DNA from: Nannocystis punicea
Lineage (GTDB): Bacteria > Myxococcota_A > Polyangia > Nannocystales > Nannocystaceae
Reading direction: 5' to 3'
Assembly: GCF_026965555.1 (NCBI RefSeq)
Contig: NZ_CP114040.1
Coordinates: 6,510,001-6,574,000, forward strand
DNA length: 64,000 bases
The position numbers were made by a program, and so were the translations under genes. Shown piece after piece: positions 30,651-42,104 of the stretch. The notes beneath the pieces are model-generated. The model had not been told where the DNA came from and did not search any database. It saw only the letters and a program-made list of their open reading frames with translations. Each line of letters begins with the position of its first letter. Within the stretch, counting starts at the first letter, position 1.

Positions 30651-32486
30651 ATGATCCCAGACCCGCGCGCCGAAGCAGGTTTCCACGGCCCCCAGGGCGT
30701 GGAACTGGCCACGACCTTCGCCCGGGCCCTCCTCGCCCTCGTCGAGGCCGACACCGACGACGCCGTCCTGCGCGCGGTGGCCTCCGCGGTGAGCAGCTAC
30801 GGCCCGTCGCTGATCCGCTTTTACACCCTGCGCGACGACCCGGGCGACCTCGGCTCGCACGACCCGCGCTTCATCGATCGGAGCGGCCCGCGCCCGGCCC
30901 AGACCGACGCGAGCGTGCCGACCCACGCCGAGCTGTCGAGCGTGTGGCAAGCCGGCATCTGCCCGGCCACCGACCCGCTGCTCGGCCGGCCCTTCGCGCT
31001 CGCCGACCACCCCGTGCTGGCCCGCTGGCTGGCCGCGCCGCGGCAGGCGCTGGTGCTGCACGACCTCTCGGCCGATCCGCGTCCGGCCGCGCATCCGAGC
31101 GAGCGCAGCGCCCAGGCGCTGGTCGTCCTGCCGCTCACCACCGGCGGCCCCGACGCGCGCTGGCCCGGCGTGCTGGTGCTGTCGTGGAAGATCGTCCACA
31201 TCCCGAGCCCGCGCGAGCGGCTCGTCTACGACATGCTCGGCGCCGCCGTCGCCTCGCTGCTGGTCGCCCGTGACGCCCTGCGCGACCACCAGCGCGCGAT
31301 CGACGAGGCCAACACGATGTACGTGGCCGCGCTCGCGCTGGCCGAGGCCGGCGACCTCGACGAGACCCTCGCCGCCCTCGCCGAGCCGGCGCAGGCGATC
31401 GAGGCCTCGAGCGCCACCCTGTGGCTGCGCGACCCGGCCGACCCCACGCGCCTGGCCCTGCGCGCCGGCGGCGAGCTGGCCACGCGCCCGCTCGCCGACC
31501 TGGCTGGCCTTTTCGCCAGGCCCAATGAGCCATGGCTGTTCGAACAGGTCCGTTCGGACACCCCCACCGAGATCGAGCCCGGCGCGCCGACCCCCCGGCT
31601 GTCCGAGCCCGCGGGCCCCGACGGCGCCGCGCACGGCGCCACCCTGCTGTTGCCGCTGGCCTGGGGCGGGCGTGAGGTCGCCCTGCTCGAGCTCGGTTGG
31701 TCTTCGCCGCGCCCGCTGCCGACCGCCCTGCGCCGCCTCTACGCCGCCCTCGCCGGCCCCGCCGCGGTCAGCCTGGCCGGCCGGGCCCTCCTGGCCGAGG
31801 CCGCCGCCGCCGCCCCCACGGGCGACATGGGCGACCTGGAAGCCCTCCCCGTCGCCGCCGTCGTCGGCACCGGCGAGGACCTGCGCGGCAACGGTCGCTG
31901 GACCGCTCTCGGCCTCACCGGCGGGGCCCACCTCCCGGTCGCGTGCGCCCTCGCCGACGCAGTCACTGCGGGCGCCGAGCTGCGGCGCGACCTCGTCGGT
32001 GAGCCCGCCCTCGCCGTCTTCGCCGCCCCGCTCGCCGGTGTCCCCGGCCAGGCGGTGGGCGTCCTGCTCGACACCTCCGACGACGCCCGCGCCGAGCGGC
32101 AGCGCCTCGAGGCCCGCGACGTCCTGCTCGAGCGTCAGGGCAGCCTGCTGGCCCGCCGCGCCGTCCCGCTCCTGGCGATCGTCGACGAGCTGTCGGTCGT
32201 CCCCGTCACCGGCGCCCTCGACGACGCCCGCGCCCAGCAGCTCCTCGAAGTCGCCGCCGACGTCCCCCGCGGCCCGCGGACCCTGATCCTCGACTTCACG
32301 GGCGTCACCGGCGTCGACCCGGCCACCGCCACGGTCGTCCACGAGGCCGCCCGCAGCCTCATCGCCCGCGGCGCCAGCGTCATCTTCTCGGCCGCCCCGG
32401 CGACCCTCGCCGACGCCCTCGCCGGCGAGCACATCGACGCTCTCGGCGACGCCCTCGCCAGCGCCCTCGTCAACCCGCGCGCCTGA
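30651..32486 (+). CDS. GAF-domain protein with C-terminal STAS (RsbR-like) domain
   Basis: 611 residues, cytoplasmic. Two GAF-like sensor domains (about residues 15-210 and 225-390) are joined by a helical linker containing RDHQRAIDEANTMYVAALALA. A third variable region follows. The C-terminus (about 505-605) is STAS: PLLAIVDELSVVPVTGALDD then LILDFTGVTGVDPATATVV, resembling RsbR/stressosome proteins, with Thr and Ser near the usual phosphorylation sites. It is therefore probably a ligand sensor feeding a partner-switch or stressosome cascade; no kinase partner is adjacent. The gene carries a five-tetramer hairpin array in frame. Confidence 0.78.
   Translation: MIPDPRAEAGFHGPQGVELATTFARALLALVEADTDDAVLRAVASAVSSYGPSLIRFYTLRDDPGDLGSHDPRFIDRSGPRPAQTDASVPTHAELSSVWQAGICPATDPLLGRPFALADHPVLARWLAAPRQALVLHDLSADPRPAAHPSERSAQALVVLPLTTGGPDARWPGVLVLSWKIVHIPSPRERLVYDMLGAAVASLLVARDALRDHQRAIDEANTMYVAALALAEAGDLDETLAALAEPAQAIEASSATLWLRDPADPTRLALRAGGELATRPLADLAGLFARPNEPWLFEQVRSDTPTEIEPGAPTPRLSEPAGPDGAAHGATLLLPLAWGGREVALLELGWSSPRPLPTALRRLYAALAGPAAVSLAGRALLAEAAAAAPTGDMGDLEALPVAAVVGTGEDLRGNGRWTALGLTGGAHLPVACALADAVTAGAELRRDLVGEPALAVFAAPLAGVPGQAVGVLLDTSDDARAERQRLEARDVLLERQGSLLARRAVPLLAIVDELSVVPVTGALDDARAQQLLEVAADVPRGPRTLILDFTGVTGVDPATATVVHEAARSLIARGASVIFSAAPATLADALAGEHIDALGDALASALVNPRA
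31503..31562. repeat. In-frame five-tetramer phased array in the GAF-STAS gene
   Basis: GCTG 31503, CAGG 31517, CATG 31531, CAGG 31545 and CACC 31559 at exact 14-nt pitch (56 nt). It encodes roughly LAGLFARPNEPWLFEQVRSD at residues 285-304, in the second GAF-like region. Confidence 0.72.
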
Positions 32487-32842
32487 CAGCCCGCCCCGTC
32501 TGGGTCGACGGCCGAAGGTGCCGACGCCGCAGCGCCTGTCGCCGACGGGCGCTCGCCGACGCCGCGGCGTCCGTCTCCGATGGGCCCGCCGGGGCCGCGC
32601 CTGCAGACGGCGCAGCACCCATTCGCAACGGCGCGAATCGTGACCGCGGGACGGTTCGCGCTCGCGGCGACGGCGTCGCCTCACCACGAGCGCCCCGGCT
32701 CGTTCATGGCGTCGCGTCCGACTCGCGCCAGGCGGGCTTCATCCGCGGCGCTGGATGCCGCGACACCGCGGCGCCGCCACGAGCTTCGGCGCGCGCGAGG
32801 ACACGAAAATCACCGCATGTCCTTTCAGACATGCGACGAGTC
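32487..32842. other. Intergenic region with one hairpin pair
   Basis: No gene. Near the right end CATG 32816 and CATG 32830 (spacer TCCTTTCAGA) form a single 14-nt-phased pair, 10 bp from the stop of the convergent Sel1 gene. The rest is unremarkable GC-rich sequence with repeated GACGCCGCGGCG-like blocks around 32530-32570. Confidence 0.5.
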
Positions 32843-33886
32843 TCACTGAGCGCGGAGCCGCTGCAGCATGTCGCAGCCGTGCGCTTCGCCGAGCTCGCAG
32901 GCCTTCTCGGCCAGCCGTCGCCCCTGGTCGCGGTCGACCGTCACGCCGCCGTGGCCGTCGAGGCGGGCCGCCGCGAGGTTGCTGCACGCGCGGGCGCCAC
33001 CCGCGTCGCAGGCTTTCTGAAGGGTCCGCACCCCGCGCTCCGGCTCCGGCGCGACGCCCTGACCGAGGATGAGCATGATGCCGAGGTCCGAGCAGGCGTC
33101 GAGCCCGCCGAACTCGCAGCTCGTGCCCATCAGCTCGATCGCCCGCTCGAGGTTCTCCGTCACGCCGCGTCCCTGGGCGTACAGCCCCCCGAGGAACGCG
33201 CAGGCGTCCGAGGCTCCCGCGGTGCAGCCGCGCTCGTAGTATTTGGCCGCCAGCGCCGGGTCTGCCGGTCCGGCGACCCCTTTCTCGTGGGCCTGGCCGA
33301 GGTTCGCGCACGCCTGCCCGCTGCCGCCGGTGCAGCCGAGTTCGAACAACGTCATCGCCTTCGGATAATCGAGAGGCACCCCGGTGCCGGTGCCGTACAG
33401 CGTCCCGAGGTTCGAGCAGCCGCTCGCGTCGCCGCCGTCGCACGCGACCGTGAACGCGGCCAGCGCCCGCGCCGGGTCCGAAGCCACCCCGTCGCCGCCG
33501 TTCAGCAACACCGCCCCGAAGTTGGCGCAGGCCGCAGGCAAGCGCGCGTCGCAACCGCGTCGAAACAACGCCAGGGCCGCCGCCAGATCGCGCGGCCCGT
33601 GCTTGCCGGCCATGCGCCACAAGCCGAGGTCGTTGCACGACGCAGCGTTTCCGGCGTCGCAGTTGGTGCGGAGCGCCGCGGCAGCGCGCTCCGGGTCGCC
33701 CGGCGACACCGCCTTGGCCAGCGCCTCGCAGCCGCGCGCCTCCCCGCGCTCACACAGTTCGACGCAGGCGGCCGGGTCGCGCTCGCTGCACTCCGCGACC
33801 GGCGGCGGCGTGCTCCGGCCTTCGGGGCGACAGCCCGCCGCGATCGCTACCATCGCTACCATCCACAGGAATCGAGCGCGGACCAT
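32843..33886 (-). CDS. Sel1-repeat, Cys-rich lipoprotein
   Basis: 347 residues from ATG 33886. The signal peptide MVRARFLWMVAMVAIAAGC ends in a lipobox. The mature protein consists of about eight Sel1-like (TPR-related) repeats with paired Cys per repeat, for example CDAGNAASCNDLGLWRMAG, ACDGGDASGCSNLGTLYGTG and CTAGASDACAFLGGLYAQG, resembling Helicobacter cysteine-rich (Hcp) proteins, in which disulfides staple each helical hairpin. A periplasmic or surface scaffold is likely. A 55-residue upstream extension is excluded as low complexity. About 330 bp upstream (33887-34213) hold no gene. Confidence 0.85.
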   Translation of the reverse strand: MVRARFLWMVAMVAIAAGCRPEGRSTPPPVAECSERDPAACVELCERGEARGCEALAKAVSPGDPERAAAALRTNCDAGNAASCNDLGLWRMAGKHGPRDLAAALALFRRGCDARLPAACANFGAVLLNGGDGVASDPARALAAFTVACDGGDASGCSNLGTLYGTGTGVPLDYPKAMTLFELGCTGGSGQACANLGQAHEKGVAGPADPALAAKYYERGCTAGASDACAFLGGLYAQGRGVTENLERAIELMGTSCEFGGLDACSDLGIMLILGQGVAPEPERGVRTLQKACDAGGARACSNLAAARLDGHGGVTVDRDQGRRLAEKACELGEAHGCDMLQRLRAQ

Positions 33887-34148
33887 GAGCGGGCGCGAGG
33901 CTACCACGCCGGCTCGCCGGCGGGTGAACTCGAGCTCGAACAGGTCGAGCTCGACCGCGGCGTCGACGAGCGCCGGGCGAGCGGCTCGTGGGCCGCCCGT
34001 CCTGCACGCCGGCGCACTCCCGGCCCGCTGCCGGATGCTCGGCGAGAACACCCGGCAGTACGGCCTCGTGCGTCACGACCCGACCGTCCGGCGCTCGCCG
34101 GCGACGAGCCGCGACCTCGCGCGGCCCCGCGCCGGGTATCCTCTCGAG

Positions 34149-34194
34149 CATGTCCTCACAAACATGTCCTCAAGAACATTCCCTTGAAGACATG
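34149..34194. repeat. 14-nt-phased hairpin array, four tetramers
   Basis: CATG 34149, CATG 34163, CATT 34177 and CATG 34191 at exact pitch, ending 19 bp from the stop of the minus-strand DUF4215 gene (34214). It lies where that gene's terminator would be. Confidence 0.8.
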
Positions 34195-34213
34195 TCCCAT
34201 CGCGCTGCTCGGA

Positions 34214-35767
34214 TCAGCGCACGTAGATCGTGTAGCGCCAGCCCGGCACCTCGATCGCCTCGATGTTGCCCGCCTTGCAGCACGTCCCCTGGTCGTTCCA
34301 GTTGGCCCAGTTGCTGAAGATCGACGCCTGGCGGTCGTAGCCCCACAGCATGATCTGCTCGTCGTAGCCGAGGCCCACGTGGGGGAAGTCGTCGCCGTCG
34401 CCGGTGCGGAGCAGGCGGGTGTTGCCGGTCGGCACGATGTCGAACTCGCCGACCTCCACGCCCTCGCCGCAGAAGCCGTCGAGGTAGCACACCCCGGCCA
34501 GGCCGGTCGGCGACTCGAGGCGGCCGTAGCGGGCCACGTCGCTGTTGCTCGTGGGCGCCCAGCCGAACACCACCTCGGTGAAGTCGCCCAGGTTCAGGCC
34601 CTCGGTGAGGACCGCCGGGCTGTTCGAGTTCGGCAGCACCGGCGCGGCCGGGCCGTTGTTCATCAGGCTGTCGAGCATCACCTGCGCCGCCGCCTCGCCG
34701 ATCGGCTTGTCCATCATGTTGTACACGGCCTGCCAGCCGCCGCCGTTGAACGTCATCTCGCAGAACACCTGCGTCGGAGGCAGCGGGCCGTCCTGGCCGT
34801 CGGGGTCGATGCTGTAGACCCCGTCCTCCGTCTCGAGCCCGAGGTCGCGGACGTCGCGACAGTGGCGGGGCGACACGCACAGGCTCTCGTGACAGTAGCT
34901 CGACATGCAGTCGAGGTTCGACTCGCAGATCTGCTCGTCGAGGCAGCCGAAGCAGTGCAGGCCGCCGCAGTCGACGTCGCTCTCGCCGCCGTTCTGCTCG
35001 CCGTCGACGCAGCTGGCGGGCGCGCTGCAGTCGTTCTTGCAGGCGTCGTTGTCGATCTCGTTGCCGTCGTCGCAGGCCTCGACCCCGTCCTGCACGAAGC
35101 CGTCGCCGCAGCGGGCCACCTGGCAGTTGTTGAGGCACTCGTTGCCGTTGTCGCCGTCGCCGTCGTCGCAGCTCTCGAAGCTGTCGCGGACGAAGCCGTC
35201 GCCGCACTGGGCGACCTCGCAGGTGTCGAGGCAGCCGTCGCTGTTGTCGTCGTCGCCGTCGTCGCACGGCTCCGTGCCGTTGAACACGTAGCCGTCGCCG
35301 CAGCTCGCCAGCTGACAGCTGTTGAGGCAGCCGTCGCTGTTGTCGATGTTCATGTCGTCGCACTCTTCGCCGACGCTGACCACCCCGTCGCCGCAGCCCG
35401 GGGCCTGGCAGGCGCTCGTGCACGAGTCGCCGTCGTTGGTGTTGCCGTCGTCGCAGCCCTCGCCGGGGCCCTGGAAGCCGTCGCCGCAGGCCACCTTGGT
35501 GCACTTCGGGGTGCAGGGGCGATCCGCCCCGTTGTCGGCGCCGTCGTCGCACTCCTCGCCGGCGTCCTGCACGCCGTCGCCGCACGAGGCCGGTCCGCTC
35601 TCCGTCACGCTGCCCGTGTCGGTCGGCGCGTCGGTGGTCGCGCCGGTCGAGGTCGAGGTCTCGCTGTCGGTGTCCTTGCCCGGCGAGTCGGAGGTCCCGC
35701 ACCCGGTCAGGGCGAGGGCCACGGCGGTCGCGCAGAGGGAGATGAGAGCGTGCTTGTGGGGATGCAT
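34214..35767 (-). CDS. DUF4215-repeat lipoprotein with fibrinogen-like C-terminal domain
   Basis: 517 residues. The signal peptide (HALISLCATAVALALTGC) ends in a lipobox and is followed by a Ser/Thr/Asp linker. Six DUF4215 Cys-rich repeats come next, each of the form CGDGxxxxxExCDDG with Asn/Asp-rich loops (for example CGDGFQGPGEGCDDGNTNDG), likely calcium-binding stalks. Then come Cys-rich spacer segments (VDCGGLHCFGCLDEQICESN). The C-terminus has a fibrinogen-like fold start (VFCEMTFNGGGWQAVYNMMD) and ends PGWRYTIYVR. Surface adhesion or prey binding is plausible. A 100-residue Arg-rich upstream extension is excluded. Confidence 0.85.
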   Translation of the reverse strand: MHPHKHALISLCATAVALALTGCGTSDSPGKDTDSETSTSTGATTDAPTDTGSVTESGPASCGDGVQDAGEECDDGADNGADRPCTPKCTKVACGDGFQGPGEGCDDGNTNDGDSCTSACQAPGCGDGVVSVGEECDDMNIDNSDGCLNSCQLASCGDGYVFNGTEPCDDGDDDNSDGCLDTCEVAQCGDGFVRDSFESCDDGDGDNGNECLNNCQVARCGDGFVQDGVEACDDGNEIDNDACKNDCSAPASCVDGEQNGGESDVDCGGLHCFGCLDEQICESNLDCMSSYCHESLCVSPRHCRDVRDLGLETEDGVYSIDPDGQDGPLPPTQVFCEMTFNGGGWQAVYNMMDKPIGEAAAQVMLDSLMNNGPAAPVLPNSNSPAVLTEGLNLGDFTEVVFGWAPTSNSDVARYGRLESPTGLAGVCYLDGFCGEGVEVGEFDIVPTGNTRLLRTGDGDDFPHVGLGYDEQIMLWGYDRQASIFSNWANWNDQGTCCKAGNIEAIEVPGWRYTIYVR

Positions 35768-36133
35768 AGGGGTCCTGCGTGGTACGAGTTCGGTGGCGCG
35801 AGCCCCGACCGGCGTGCTTGCCGGCGAGGCGTTCGCGTCGCGTCGCTCAGGGCCGGGCGCGACAGGGGGGACGCGCCGGCGAATTGCCGAAGTGCAACGG
35901 GAAATGCTCCGATCCCCGAGGCTGTGATCCAACCCCTCGCGGGCGGACCATGAGCGGACGAAACGCACAATAAACGGTGTTCCGCGCGATTTTGTGCCCT
36001 CACGGGCGAGCCGCGTCGGAACCGGGGTCTGCAGACCTCGGCCTTGCCGTTCGTTGCGCAGAAACACTAGCGCACAGGCTTTTTCTCGCGCAGATCACGT
36101 GCCCGCCGCGGGCAACTGCCGTATCGTCCCCGT
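35768..36133. other. Divergent intergenic region upstream of the TPP riboswitch
   Basis: No gene. It must contain promoters for the minus-strand lipoprotein and for thiC. A mildly AT-richer patch lies at 35965-36010 (CACAATAAACGG, GCGATTTTGTG) and another at 36060-36090 (AACACTAGCGCACAGGCTTTTTC). No consensus -10/-35 pair was convincing. Confidence 0.4.
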
Positions 36134-36207
36134 CTCGCCTGGGGGTGGCCATACGGCCTGAGAACATACCCCTCGAACCTGATCCGGATAATTCCGGCGG
36201 AGGAAAG
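36134..36207 (+). ncRNA. TPP riboswitch (THI element) upstream of thiC
   Basis: The conserved THI-element blocks are in order: GGGGGTGG, then GGCCTGAGAACATACCC and TCGAACCTGATCCGGATAAT, closing with TCCGGCGGAGGAAAG. The CTGAGA and ACCTGATC segments are the thiamine pyrophosphate-binding loops. The 3' end overlaps GGAGGA, the thiC Shine-Dalgarno, so TPP binding would most simply block translation initiation. Confidence 0.95.
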
Positions 36208-36212
36208 TGCGA

Positions 36213-37954
<1,742 letters not shown>

Positions 37955-37958
<4 letters not shown>

Positions 37959-40375
37959 GCGACGACGATCGCATCACTCCCCTCCCCGACGGCGACGAAG
38001 ACCCCTCGTCGCCCGCAGTCGCCGCGCCGCCGACGGCCGACGACGAGGCCCTGCGCGCCACGGTGCGCGACCTGCCCGAGGTGCGCAGCGGCCTCCGGGC
38101 CCGGCGCCCGCGGGTCCAGCCCTCGCGCGGCGTGATCGCCGGCCTGGCCGTCGGCCTGCTCGGCGCCGTCGCCATCGCCCCGATCGAGCACCGCGCGCTC
38201 GGGGCGGGCGCCGACCTCGGCGCGATCTGGGCCGCCTGGTCGCTGATCCTCGCGCTCGGGGCCGCGATCGGCTGCGTCCTCGCGCTCGCCGAGTGGCTGG
38301 TCGCCCGCCTGCGCTCGCGCCCGCTGGCGACCGCCGCGGTGCGGGCCACCTGCTGCCTCCCGGTCCTGATCCCGGTCGCCCGCCACCTGTTCGACGGCGC
38401 CTTCGCCAGCACCCTGCCCGGCGCGAGCACGGCCTTCGTGTGGGTCCCGCTGTTCGGCTGGCTCGGTCTCACCCTGGCCTTTTGGCCAGGTGGCAGGTGG
38501 CTGCAGTACCCGCGGCCCGACACCGTCGGCCGGGCCCCGCCGAAGGGCGCCGCGCTGCCGGTGTTCATCCGTCGCCGGCGCCTGATCGCCGCCGTCCTGG
38601 GTCTCGGCGCCGTCGCCTGCGAGTACGTCAACCGCAGCTTCCTGCGCAGCGAGTACCCCGACCTCCACACCATGCTGGTCGTCGGCGCCGTCGCGGCCGC
38701 CGGCCTGTCGCTGTGGCTCGGCTTCACCCGGCCCTGGCGCTACGACCAGGTCGAGCGCCGCGCCCCCGTCGCCCAGGGCCGCGCCCTCGCGCTGGCGGGC
38801 CTCATCAGCGCGGTCATGGCCGTGGTCGCCAACCTCGTCGCCTGCGTCCAGCTCGGCCTGCGCGACCCCGACACCCGCTTCGTCGTCGCCACCCAGGGCA
38901 TGCACACCCGCCTGCTCGCGCGGGTCGTCCGCGCCCTCGTCGACGCCGACGGCGACGGCCACTCGCCCGCGCTCGGCGGCGCCGACTGCGACGACACCGA
39001 CCCGCAGGTCCACCCCGAGGCGCGCGAGATCATCGGCAACGACGTCGACGAGGACTGCGACGGCTACGTCGCGCGCGAGGATCTGGCCGCCGCGCTGGCG
39101 CAGGCCGACGAGGTCGCCGCGCGCAAGCAGGGCCAGTGGCGCGACGAGCCCGAGGTGCGCGAGTTCTTGCGCCGCACCGCGCCGATGCACGTCGTCCTGC
39201 TCAGCATCGACGCCCTGCGCGCGGATGTCCTCGCGGACAGCCCCGAGAACCGCGCCGAGTACCCGCGGCTGTTCCAGCTGTTCGCCGACTCGACCGTGTT
39301 CACCCGCGCCTTCGCGCCCTCGGCCGGCACCGACCTCTCGCTCTCCGGCATCCTCACCGGCCGCATCGACCCCTTCACCCACGTCGAGAAGACCCTCGCC
39401 GAGTCGCTGCACGACGCCGGCCGCGTCGCCCACGGCGTCATCCCCAGCGAGGTCCTGCGCTACGCCGGCAAGACCCTCCTGACCCGCGGCCTCCACAGCC
39501 ACGACCGCCTGGTCAACGACGCCGGCCAGCGCGACGTCGGCTCGTACAGCACCTCCGCGCGGACCACCGGCCTCGGCCTCGCCTTCCTCGACCAGCGCAA
39601 GCAGGCCGCCGAGCAGGGCGCCCCGGCCCCGTTCTTCCTGTGGCTGCACTACTTCGACGTCCACGAGCACGACGAGGTCGACGGCGGCGACCGCAGCCTG
39701 CGGCGCGTCCTCGGCAACCCGAACCCGCGGCTCGGCCGGCGCGAGAAGTACCGGGCCATGCTCCGGCTCGTCGACGAGCAGATCGGCGTCCTCGTCGACG
39801 AGCTCGTCACCCGCCAGCTGTGGGACAAGACCCTCGTCGTCCTCGTCAGCGATCACGGCGAGGGCCTCGGCGAGGACCCGCGCCTGCCCGACAACCACGG
39901 CCGCGTCCTCTACAACCCGCTGATCCACGTCCCGCTGGCGATCCGGATCCCCGGCGAGCCCGGCCGGCTCGCCACCGACCCGGTCTCGATCCTCGACGTC
40001 ACCCCCACCCTCCTCGACCTCCTCGCCGCCGAGCCGCTCGCCGGCCTCGACGGCCGCAGCCTCCTGCCGCACCTCGTCCCCGGCGCCCCCGACGAGCTGC
40101 GCCCGCGCGGCCGCCCGCTGATCCTCAACGAGAGCGACCAGTACGGCGTCATCGCCTGGCCCTACAAGCTGCTCGTCCGCCCCGGCGACAACCTCACCGA
40201 GCTCTACGACCTCAGCGGCGACTTCGGCGAGCGCAACAACCTCGCCGAGTCGGCCCCCCGTCGCGTCGGCGAGCTGATGCAGTACTACCACGCCGCTCCG
40301 CACGTCGACCTCGACCGCACCAGCCGCGGCCGCCGCCTGCGCGAGCGCAACGCCGCCACGCCCGGCGAGCAGTGA
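37955..40375 (+). CDS. Membrane sulfatase / alkaline-phosphatase-superfamily protein
   Basis: 806 residues. GTG 37955 overlaps the thiC stop by 4 nt. The N-terminal half has about seven hydrophobic segments (residues 48-310, for example GVIAGLAVGLLGAVAIAPI). A MopE-like metal-binding motif (DADGDGHSPALGG then ADCDDTDPQVHPEAREI, about residue 330) follows. The C-terminal half is a sulfatase domain: VVLLSIDALRADVL (metal Asp), SAGTDLSLSGILTGR at the nucleophile position (Ser/Thr, not Cys), LVVLVSDHGEGLGED (metal Asp-His) and ELYDLSGDFGERNNLAES. Lipid A-type or lipoteichoic-type phosphotransfer is possible. Coupling to thiC has no obvious metabolic logic. A CCTG/CAGG pair lies at 38473. Confidence 0.82.
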
Positions 40376-40385
40376 CTCCGATTCG

Positions 40386-40452
40386 CATGTCCTCGAGGAC
40401 ATGCCGCCAAGAACATGCTGCTAAACACATGGTCTTTTCGCCATGTCCTCGA
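40386..40452. repeat. 14-nt-phased hairpin array, five CATG tetramers
   Basis: CATG at 40386, 40400, 40414, 40428 and 40442, all exactly 14 nt apart. The first pair has the self-complementary spacer TCCTCGAGGA. It starts 10 nt after the sulfatase stop and lies between convergent genes. Confidence 0.88.
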
Positions 40453-40479
40453 GCCTCGACGCACCCGCGTCTTCCGCGG

Positions 40480-40869
40480 TCACGGGAGCTCGCCCGCGGT
40501 CACGTAGCCGCACGTCACCCTGATCACGAGCGGATAGGTCCCGCGCGGCACCCCCAGGTGTTCCTCCGCGAACAGCTCGAACTCGTGCCACAGCGCCTCG
40601 ATCGGCGCAGGCGACAGGCGCGACAGCACCGCGCAGAACTCGGCCGGCTGGATCGTCACCGGCTCGCCGTGCCGCTCGCACAGCCATCGCGCGAATCGCC
40701 ACGAGATCGGGATCTCCGGCGTATCGTCCTCGGGCAGGCGAAACATGTCGCAGCAGCCGAAGAAGTACGCCACGACCTCCTGGAGCGTGCCCGTCGGCAC
40801 ATACATCCGCGGCCGCCGCGACAAGTAGCACACCGTACAGACCAGTGCATCGGCGGGGGACGACACCAT
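40480..40869 (-). CDS. Uncharacterised small protein
   Basis: 129 residues from ATG 40869; an in-frame ATG at 40953 would add 28 residues partly encoded by a hairpin array, so the shorter start is preferred. Not recognised. It shows SPADALVCTVCYLSRRPRMY, EVVAYFFGCCDMFRLPED, IPISWRFARWLCERHGEPVT and EHLGVPRGTYPLVIRVTCGY. No signal peptide or membrane segment, so it is probably cytoplasmic. Several Cys might bind metal. It is convergent with the sulfatase gene and stands alone. Confidence 0.62.
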   Translation of the reverse strand: MVSSPADALVCTVCYLSRRPRMYVPTGTLQEVVAYFFGCCDMFRLPEDDTPEIPISWRFARWLCERHGEPVTIQPAEFCAVLSRLSPAPIEALWHEFELFAEEHLGVPRGTYPLVIRVTCGYVTAGELP

Positions 40870-40922
40870 CGAGGCAGCGTAGCTCCCCCTTCGCGCCGCG
40901 CCGCGACGTCGAGGCCCCTGAG

Positions 40923-40954
40923 CATGTCCATGAGGACATGTTTCAAGGGCCATC
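40923..40954. repeat. 14-nt-phased hairpin array
   Basis: CATG 40923, CATG 40937 and CATC 40951 at exact pitch; CATGTCCATGAGGACATG is a 7-bp stem-loop. It lies upstream of the gene starting at 40869. Confidence 0.78.
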
Positions 40955-41201
40955 GACTTGACGAGGCCCGCTCACCGGCCATCGCTTCGCGCCGGAACGG
41001 CGCCGCACCGAACCTTCGAGCACCACCAGAGAACAGCCCCCCTGGCCGTGGGGTTCGCCACGGAGGCCCGCAGCGTTCGCGTCCGCGGTCCACCCCTTCG
41101 CCGCGCGGCGGCGGCGGCGGCGATCCCGGTCGCGCACCGCTCGATCCGCCGATGCGCGAAAACAATTGAGCCGTCACCCGGCCCCCGCACGACCTCTGCG
41201 T

Positions 41202-42104
41202 ATGCGCCTCTCACCGCGATCACCGCTCGTCCTCGCCCTCGCCCTCGCCGCTTGCGACCTGGAGATCCTCGATCCGATCCTCACCGGCGGGAATTCCGGC
41301 CACGCCTCGGAGTCGGGCCCGCCGGCCGAGACTTCGACCGGCACCACCGCCGACTCCGACACCACCGCCGGCTCGACCTGCGCCTCCAACGACACCTGCA
41401 CCACCTACGACAGCGACAGCGGGGCCGTCTTCGTCGTCCCCCCCGATCCGCCGGCCGCCTGCGACGTCTACTCGCAGGACTGCCCGAGCGGCTTCAAGTG
41501 CACCGCCGAGGGTCCGCCGCCGCTCGACGTCGACAGCATCACCTGCTCGCCCGTCGTCGCCGATCCGGACCAGGCCGGCGAAGCCTGCCAGGTGCTCGTC
41601 CTGGGTCATTACGGCCCCGACACCTGCGACGTAGGCCTGTTCTGCGACGACGTCGATCCGCAGACCGGCACCGGCACCTGCGCCGTGATGTGCCACGACA
41701 ACTCCGGCCAGCCGCAGTGCGACGCCGACTCGGAGTGCTTCGGTTACCACCACATCCCGCTGTGCGTCCCGCACTGTGATCCGCTGCTGCAGGACTGCCC
41801 CGCCGGCGACAGCTGTCAGTACGCCGGCGTCGACTTCGTCTGCCTCGAGGTCGTCGCCCTGCCCGCCAACCAGCTCTTCGAGGGCTGCGGCGGCGACTGG
41901 TACTGCGCCCCCGGCCTGAGCTGCGTCGACAGCGAAGCCGCCGACGAGTGCTCCAGCGGCCCCGACGGCCCGGGCTGCTGCTCGCCGTACTGCGACCTGA
42001 GCGCTCCCACCTGCCCCGGCCTCGGTCAGCAGTGCCAGCCCTACTACGACCCCGGCCAAGCCCCGCCCGGCCTGGAGAACGTCGGCGTCTGCGCCCTGCC
42101 GTGA
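41202..42104 (+). CDS. Cys-rich surface lipoprotein
   Basis: 300 residues. The signal peptide MRLSPRSPLVLALALAAC ends in a lipobox, followed by a Thr/Ser/Gly linker (to about residue 80). The mature domain is rich in paired Cys: ACDVYSQDCPSGFKC, EACQVLVLGHYGPDTCDVG, CVPHCDPLLQDCPAGDSCQ, CGGDWYCAPGLSCVD and CCSPYCDLSAPTC. This type of protein is expanded in nannocystine myxobacteria, but its function is unknown. A 12-residue longer start exists and is not favoured. It probably has its own promoter in the GC-rich gap upstream. Confidence 0.75.
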   Translation: MRLSPRSPLVLALALAACDLEILDPILTGGNSGHASESGPPAETSTGTTADSDTTAGSTCASNDTCTTYDSDSGAVFVVPPDPPAACDVYSQDCPSGFKCTAEGPPPLDVDSITCSPVVADPDQAGEACQVLVLGHYGPDTCDVGLFCDDVDPQTGTGTCAVMCHDNSGQPQCDADSECFGYHHIPLCVPHCDPLLQDCPAGDSCQYAGVDFVCLEVVALPANQLFEGCGGDWYCAPGLSCVDSEAADECSSGPDGPGCCSPYCDLSAPTCPGLGQQCQPYYDPGQAPPGLENVGVCALP

